From positions 41,839 to 105,838 of the forward strand of contig NZ_JADEXO010000007.1 of assembly GCF_015207105.1 (NCBI RefSeq): DNA of 64,000 bases, in the 5' to 3' direction. This DNA comes from a cf. Phormidesmis sp. LEGE 11477 (GTDB lineage Bacteria > Cyanobacteriota > Cyanobacteriia > Phormidesmidales > Phormidesmidaceae). Under the pieces are notes generated by a model, which saw nothing but the letters and a program-made list of their open reading frames with translations, did not search any database and was not told the DNA's origin. Shown in pieces: positions 59,423-64,000 of the stretch. Each line of letters opens with the position of its first letter. The stretch's first letter is position 1. The position numbers were made by a program, and so were the translations under genes.

Positions 59423-61165
59423 ATGAGCAATCAACCTCATCCGCCGAACTACACAGAAGGTCTACCTCTGCTGGGTGGACGCTATCAGATTACAGGACAG
59501 TTAGGCGCTGGCGGATTTGGACAAACTTTCTTAGCGCAAGATCGTCATCGGCCTGGTTACCCTGAGTGCGTTGTCAAACAGCTCAAGCCTCAAGTTAGTA
59601 GTGCTGAAGAGTTACAAGTTGCTAGACGACTGTTTGAAACAGAGGCTAGGGTACTTTCTGAGCTTGGAGATCATCCTCAAATTCCTCGTTTATTAGCCCA
59701 TTTTGAAGAAAACCAAGAGTTCTACCTAGCACAGGATTTGGTCCGGGGCCATTCATTAGAATTTGAGTTGAGTTTGGCTACGCAGCCGGCAGCCCGCTGG
59801 TCAGAAGCTATCGTAATCAGCTTTTTAGGCGATTTACTAAATACTTTGGAGTTTGTGCATGAGCAGCAGGTGATTCACCGCGACATTAAGCCCTCAAATC
59901 TGATTCGTCGCGAACTTGATAGCCGCCTAGTGCTAATCGATTTTGGCTCGGTCAAACAGGTAACTACTCAGCTTACGCGATCGCAGTCAAGCTTAGGTAG
60001 AACTATTTCTATCGGGACTCGAGGCTATATGCCCAGTGAACAGGTCGCAGGTCGCCCCCACTTTAGCAGCGATATCTATGCCGTCGGCATGATTGCGATC
60101 CAAGGCTTAACCCAACGTCACCCCAGCACGCTTCCAATCGATCCTGAGACCGGAGAAATTAGCTGGTGGACAACCATACCCCATATTCACCCTGCCCTCA
60201 AAACATTCTTAGACACCATGGTGCGCTATGACTTTCGCGCCCGTTTCCCAACTGCTTCAGTTGCACTTAGCGCTTTGAACTGTCTACCTAGCGAACTGAG
60301 CCAGTTCACTACCCTAGCTGCTGAGGAGTATGCACATCTTGGCTCAAATAGTTCGGACTATTATCCTGCGGATCCTACCCGAACGCTGTCGTTATCTACC
60401 CAGACGCTGCTATCGCCTACTATGGCTAAAACTGTAGCTGTATCATCGCAAGCAGGACAGGCTGACTCATCACAAGCTGATTTGTCGCTACAGACCCATA
60501 AACCAGCAGCACCTTCAACCCCCGCTTCTAGTCGAAACGTTTTGCTGCCCTTTGGCCTTGCGATAGGTACCGTTGCTATATTTAGCACTGGTCTACTAGC
60601 TTGGCGTAACAATATATCAGAGCCTGCTGTGTCGGAGCCTACTGTGTCGGAGCCTGCTGTGCAACCAGATAGACCCGTGCAAACAGGTGGCTTTGAGCGG
60701 GTTGAACAGCCTTTAGAACAGCCCTCGATCGATGGAGGCTTTGCACCCGAACCTGAGTCCATACCTGAATCTACAGATGAACCCACACCTAGATCCACAT
60801 CCGATATTACAGAAGAACCTACGCCTAATCCTGAAGAGGCGATCGCCCTAGTCGAAACGCTCTATAGCGACATCTCTAGTCAATCTTGGAATAATGCGGT
60901 TGCTGTCTTTTCAGAAGACCTTGCTCCTAGCTTTAGCCGAGAGTTCTTTGAGAGGTTTGAGCGTGTCACCGTAGAAAATCTTGTGGTTGTCGATCAAACA
61001 GAGGAAGCACTGACGCTGACTGGACACAACACCTATGTATATCCCAACGGTGAGATTCAGCGAGAAGAGCGAACTTTCATACTAGAAACAATTGACGGTC
61101 AACCCCGTATTGTTGATTCTCGATTCGTGCGCGTCATCAAGGCCAGAAATAAAACCGGTCAGTGA
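59423..61165 (+). CDS. membrane-bound serine/threonine protein kinase
   Basis: A eukaryotic-type (Hanks) kinase of 580 residues. The kinase domain (residues 18-290) has the Gly-rich loop GQLGAGGFGQTFLA, Lys in ECVVKQLKP, the catalytic HRDIKPSNLI (about residue 152) and LIDFGSVKQV in place of the usual DFG. After a Ser/Thr-rich linker comes one membrane helix (VLLPFGLAIGTVAIFSTGLL, about 378-397), a VSEPAVSEP repeat, and an extracytoplasmic domain of about 110 residues (EEAIALVETLYSDISSQSWN and following) of the NTF2/ARC6-like type. Substrates unknown. Confidence 0.92.
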   Translation: MSNQPHPPNYTEGLPLLGGRYQITGQLGAGGFGQTFLAQDRHRPGYPECVVKQLKPQVSSAEELQVARRLFETEARVLSELGDHPQIPRLLAHFEENQEFYLAQDLVRGHSLEFELSLATQPAARWSEAIVISFLGDLLNTLEFVHEQQVIHRDIKPSNLIRRELDSRLVLIDFGSVKQVTTQLTRSQSSLGRTISIGTRGYMPSEQVAGRPHFSSDIYAVGMIAIQGLTQRHPSTLPIDPETGEISWWTTIPHIHPALKTFLDTMVRYDFRARFPTASVALSALNCLPSELSQFTTLAAEEYAHLGSNSSDYYPADPTRTLSLSTQTLLSPTMAKTVAVSSQAGQADSSQADLSLQTHKPAAPSTPASSRNVLLPFGLAIGTVAIFSTGLLAWRNNISEPAVSEPTVSEPAVQPDRPVQTGGFERVEQPLEQPSIDGGFAPEPESIPESTDEPTPRSTSDITEEPTPNPEEAIALVETLYSDISSQSWNNAVAVFSEDLAPSFSREFFERFERVTVENLVVVDQTEEALTLTGHNTYVYPNGEIQREERTFILETIDGQPRIVDSRFVRVIKARNKTGQ

Positions 61166-61270
61166 ATAGGCTCAGTGAGGTGCTTCGCTATCCTACCTCA
61201 AGAAAAGGCGTCGCACTGGTCTAAGTCTCTAGAAGTGAGGCCCCCAGCTAAACCATTCAACTCTTTCGGG

Positions 61271-62590
61271 TTATGTTGTGAAGGCGTTAGGAGTGCGCGA
61301 TCGCATTCCAGCCTCGGCTCTAATCACAGGATGCAGGCGATAGATACCTTTTTGCAGCAGCAATAACGAGCGATCGCGCAGCGAACTCAAGATTGCTCGC
61401 TGCCGTTCAAGTGGAATATCCCACATCAATGCCAAGATCTCAGCCGCATGCCAACGCGACTTATCTAGCATGTGCTCGCTTCCTAATCTACAAAACACTG
61501 TATATGATTCTGGATCTAGGGCGCGCAAACGGTCAACTTGGCTGCTAATCAGGTTCCTCAGCTCAGCGCTGCCCAACAGATTAGTTTCGTTCTGTTGCCA
61601 GTAGGCACTGATATCCCCGCCAAAGTCTTCTACAACCGCTGAACATAGCACTTCCATTGCCTTTGCGTTACCAGCATAGGCCCGGTGCATGCTTTTCAAG
61701 ATGTTAGTGAAATCGGATTCTCTAAGATTTGTTTGCTTAATGTTGGTTTGCTTGATGTGCGCTTGAAAGAACTGGCACCAGGCAGATAGTGGCAAACCAG
61801 GCAGGCGATAGTGATAGACTTTCAAGCTAGGTTCGCAAAGGCGATCGCGGCTGGTGATGATTGTTGTTGTTTTTGTCGTAGCTAATACGCGCAAGAGTTC
61901 TACATAGCCTTTGTACTCTGTGGCAAACTGTCCGTTGCCTAGCAGCGCTGACTCTAGATTGTCAATAAAAACTACGCTATCTTCATTCTGTTCTAACTGA
62001 TGCTTTAGCCGACTAAGCGTAATGCCAAACGCCTTGGCAGGTGGCTGCTTGAAGTGATGTTGCAACCATTCTTCCACGACGCTTTCTGCTTTGACAATGT
62101 GGCTAGTTTCTCTGGCTACTAGCAGCTCTAGCACCTGTTTGAACGGTTGGCAGTAGCGCTGAGCAAGCGTCGTTTTGCCTAGGCCACCTTCTCCTTGAAT
62201 AACAATGATAGGCTGTCGCTGACTCAGGGCCTGCAGCGTTGAAAGGGTCTGTTCTTGACCGATGAAATCTGGAGCCGATAGCACGTGAGAAGCCGTTAGG
62301 AAGTTAGCAGTAGAGGCTTTTTTGAGAGTACGCTTGATGCGGTTGATTAGGCGCGATCGCAAATTTCCCTTAGTAATTCGCTCTCCTAGCGCACTAGACA
62401 ATAGCCGCCATAGCTGAGAAGCGACATCTTTTACATGGCCTTCGCTATATCCAGCCAAAGTGGCAACCTGTCCATAGGTTCTGCCATGCCAGCTCTGCTG
62501 AATGATGTGGCTTTGCAGATCGCTCAGATGTTTTCCGGTCTGGTCGAATAGCAACTGATCGGCGTACTCAATAGCTTGCTCTATACTCAT
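61271..62590 (-). CDS. NB-ARC (STAND) ATPase with vMAP-type N-terminal HTH
   Basis: A 439-residue STAND-class NTPase. The N-terminal 90 residues (GKHLSDLQSHIIQQSWHGRT, then TYGQVATLAGYSEGHVKDVA) form the helix-turn-helix known as vMAP, vWA-MoxR-associated. The NB-ARC P-loop is GEGGLGKTTLAQRYC (residues 133-147), Walker B is VVFIDNLES (D210), and the winged-helix end reads YRLHPVIRAEA. Members normally continue into a long WD40 or TPR sensor; this one stops 12 residues after the winged helix. It could be a compact regulator or a truncated remnant. It is convergent with the Ser/Thr kinase. Confidence 0.8.
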   Translation of the reverse strand: MSIEQAIEYADQLLFDQTGKHLSDLQSHIIQQSWHGRTYGQVATLAGYSEGHVKDVASQLWRLLSSALGERITKGNLRSRLINRIKRTLKKASTANFLTASHVLSAPDFIGQEQTLSTLQALSQRQPIIVIQGEGGLGKTTLAQRYCQPFKQVLELLVARETSHIVKAESVVEEWLQHHFKQPPAKAFGITLSRLKHQLEQNEDSVVFIDNLESALLGNGQFATEYKGYVELLRVLATTKTTTIITSRDRLCEPSLKVYHYRLPGLPLSAWCQFFQAHIKQTNIKQTNLRESDFTNILKSMHRAYAGNAKAMEVLCSAVVEDFGGDISAYWQQNETNLLGSAELRNLISSQVDRLRALDPESYTVFCRLGSEHMLDKSRWHAAEILALMWDIPLERQRAILSSLRDRSLLLLQKGIYRLHPVIRAEAGMRSRTPNAFTT

Positions 62591-62997
62591 AACCCCTTCA
62601 AGTGTATGTACTGGCTTCAGCTAAATTAGGCAGACATCGTAGTTCTGCCTGCATAGTAGACTACCTATCCTAGGGGGAATGTTCCGAACAAACTAAATCT
62701 TTGGGAATAAGCGTTAGCTAGTCACAACCCTCTGATGGTCACAGCTACATTAGGCTAGGGAGTCAGACCAGAGAGCCAGACCAGAGAGCCAGTCCAAAGA
62801 GACTGCCCAAATAATTAGGCCAAAGAGACAGCCGACTTTTTCCGACTGACATCGAAGCGATGCGTCCGATAGCCTGAACCCTTGACGATGCCAACCGATT
62901 CAGCGATTGTTCTGGCGGGCTGCGCCTACGCATATTAGCAAGGACTGCTAGCTCCAGTGAAACGACGGGAATTCTGACAACGTCTTTGTGACCATCT
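62591..62997. other. intergenic region without a gene
   Basis: The 407 bases before uppS hold no supportable gene. Short features are a hairpin AGGCAGA/TCTGCCT (about 62629-62652) and a duplicated CAGACCAGAGAGC (about 62764-62793). The minus strand of this interval has an open frame with low coding quality, which I do not accept. Confidence 0.4.
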
Positions 62998-63798
62998 ATG
63001 CGGCTAACTGATATGCACACCTATTCTGTGCTTCCTGATGATATCAATCCTCTATGTGTGCCTCGGCATGTGGCTGTGATTATGGATGGCAATGGCCGCT
63101 GGGCCAATCAGCGAGGACTGCCTAGAATTGCTGGACACAGACAAGGCGCTAGGGTGCTCAAAGATCTATTGTGCTGCTGCAAGGATTGGGGAATTGGCGC
63201 GCTAACTGCCTACGCCTTTTCTACAGAAAACTGGAGACGTCCGACAACAGAAGTTGATTTTCTCATGGTGCTGTTTGAAAAGATGCTGAAAAAAGAGCTA
63301 ATGGCGATGCACAAAGAAGGCGTTCGCGTTCGCTTCATTGGCGATCTTTCAGCGCTATCGCCAGCATTACAAAGAGAAATGAGCCGGGCAGTAGAAGAAA
63401 CTGCGAACAATACTGCAATCGATTTTAACGTTGCTGTCAACTACGGCAGCCGCAGCGAGATTGCGACTGCCTGTCAGCAGATAGCTCAGAAGGTAGAGAA
63501 AGGGGACATGGCTGCTAGCGACGTCACTGAACATACGATTGCTGAGCATCTGTACACACGAGGTAGCGATCCCGATCTGTTGATTCGCACCAGCGGTGAG
63601 CAGCGGCTAAGCAATTTTCTGCTTTGGCAGCTAGCCTATACCGAGATGGTCTTTACGAATGCGTTTTGGCCAGACTTTGACCGAGCGCAGTTCCATCAGA
63701 CGCTATTGACCTATCAGGCGCGCGATCGGCGATTCGGAAACGCGAAAGATGCTATTTCCCTACAAAAAGCAGAAGAGAAGACAGCGCTAACGGCGTAG
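62998..63798 (+). CDS. uppS: isoprenyl transferase (undecaprenyl diphosphate synthase)
   Basis: UppS condenses IPP with farnesyl diphosphate in cis to make the C55 carrier of peptidoglycan and glycan synthesis. The 266-residue product has the complete motif set: [20 protein letters not shown] (catalytic Asp and the diphosphate-binding segment), [27 protein letters not shown], and [20 protein letters not shown] followed by [15 protein letters not shown]. The ATG at 62998 gives a short tail before the conserved part; an internal ATG five codons later is an alternative. The window ends about 200 bases after its stop, with nothing else recognisable there. Confidence 0.96.
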   Translation: MRLTDMHTYSVLPDDINPLCVPRHVAVIMDGNGRWANQRGLPRIAGHRQGARVLKDLLCCCKDWGIGALTAYAFSTENWRRPTTEVDFLMVLFEKMLKKELMAMHKEGVRVRFIGDLSALSPALQREMSRAVEETANNTAIDFNVAVNYGSRSEIATACQQIAQKVEKGDMAASDVTEHTIAEHLYTRGSDPDLLIRTSGEQRLSNFLLWQLAYTEMVFTNAFWPDFDRAQFHQTLLTYQARDRRFGNAKDAISLQKAEEKTALTA

Positions 63799-64000
63799 GG
63801 GGTGAGACGGGCAGTAGGGGATAGGGAATAGCTTACATCTGAGTTTTCTCATTCCCTAACTGATCTTGATTTATTGACGCTCTCCCCCTAACCCTATGGG
63901 TATAGTCGGAGATTCTTGCTTCAAAGACTCTTAACTAGATACCTAAGCAAGCTTAAGTACCCCCGTCAGCCCGTCTCGACAAGCATTTTAATTAACGTCC

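Noticed and set aside
62763..63020. 85-residue minus-strand frame before uppS
   Set aside because: No start signal, no recognisable domain, overlaps the uppS start, and includes the short CAGACCAGAGAGC duplication.

Overview
The window comes from a cyanobacterium. It encodes the photosystem II D1 protein, a set of phycobiliprotein (bilin) lyases, the PII partner PipX, SepF beside ProC, MinCDE and several cyanobacteria-restricted families (DUF3086, DUF3119, DUF4346). The octamer GCGATCGC (HIP1) is scattered throughout, including inside genes. A glucosylglycerol-phosphate phosphatase (StpA/GgpP type) suggests some salt tolerance. CpeY/CpeF-like lyases hint at phycoerythrin, although no phycobiliprotein structural gene is present. 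The species cannot be named from the sequence alone.

Layout. 1-2213: a 5'-truncated LytR-CpsA-Psr protein and a TPR lipoprotein. 2313-6558: a minus-strand signalling island with a CHASE2 sensor kinase, two paralogous response regulators (one receiver-only) and two tandem paralogous secreted proteins. 6916-14258: a coiled-coil membrane protein, ispH, an SGNH hydrolase, ychF, a small lipoprotein, a 15-bp tandem repeat, a thioredoxin-like photosystem I factor and a cNMP-domain histidine kinase. 14331-14944: a DUF433 antitoxin followed by remnants of two toxin genes. 15005-21779: an acyltransferase, DUF4346, YraN, queA, psbA with a clear promoter and terminator, and tilS. 21824-30827: a PstS-like binding protein, minCDE with an unusual MinE, stpA, an S8 protease and rpe. 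30919-31091: tRNA-Thr and tRNA-Tyr. 31188-42655: a DnaJ-domain protein, der, an EcfT permease translationally coupled to a chorismate-utilising enzyme, pipX-pipY, sepF, proC, DUF3086, plsY, DUF3119 and an MlaE permease. 43060-51290: two overlapping M16 peptidases, two alpha/beta hydrolases, a GT8 glycosyltransferase and a Uma2 nuclease. 51315-55419: a TPR-like protein and three bilin-lyase genes. 55501-56229: a three-hairpin leader and a NYN-domain gene. 56421-63798: rpmG-rpsR-RNase II/R, a serine/threonine kinase, a short NB-ARC ATPase and uppS.

Most of the window is vertically inherited housekeeping sequence. The parts that deserve a second look are the MinE with a roughly 200-residue acidic pentad-repeat tail, the decayed double toxin locus, the CHASE2/secreted-paralogue island, the hairpin array before the NYN gene, and several non-canonical enzymes: an S8 protease without the usual Asp, a thioredoxin fold without CxxC, and a STAND ATPase without a C-terminal sensor.
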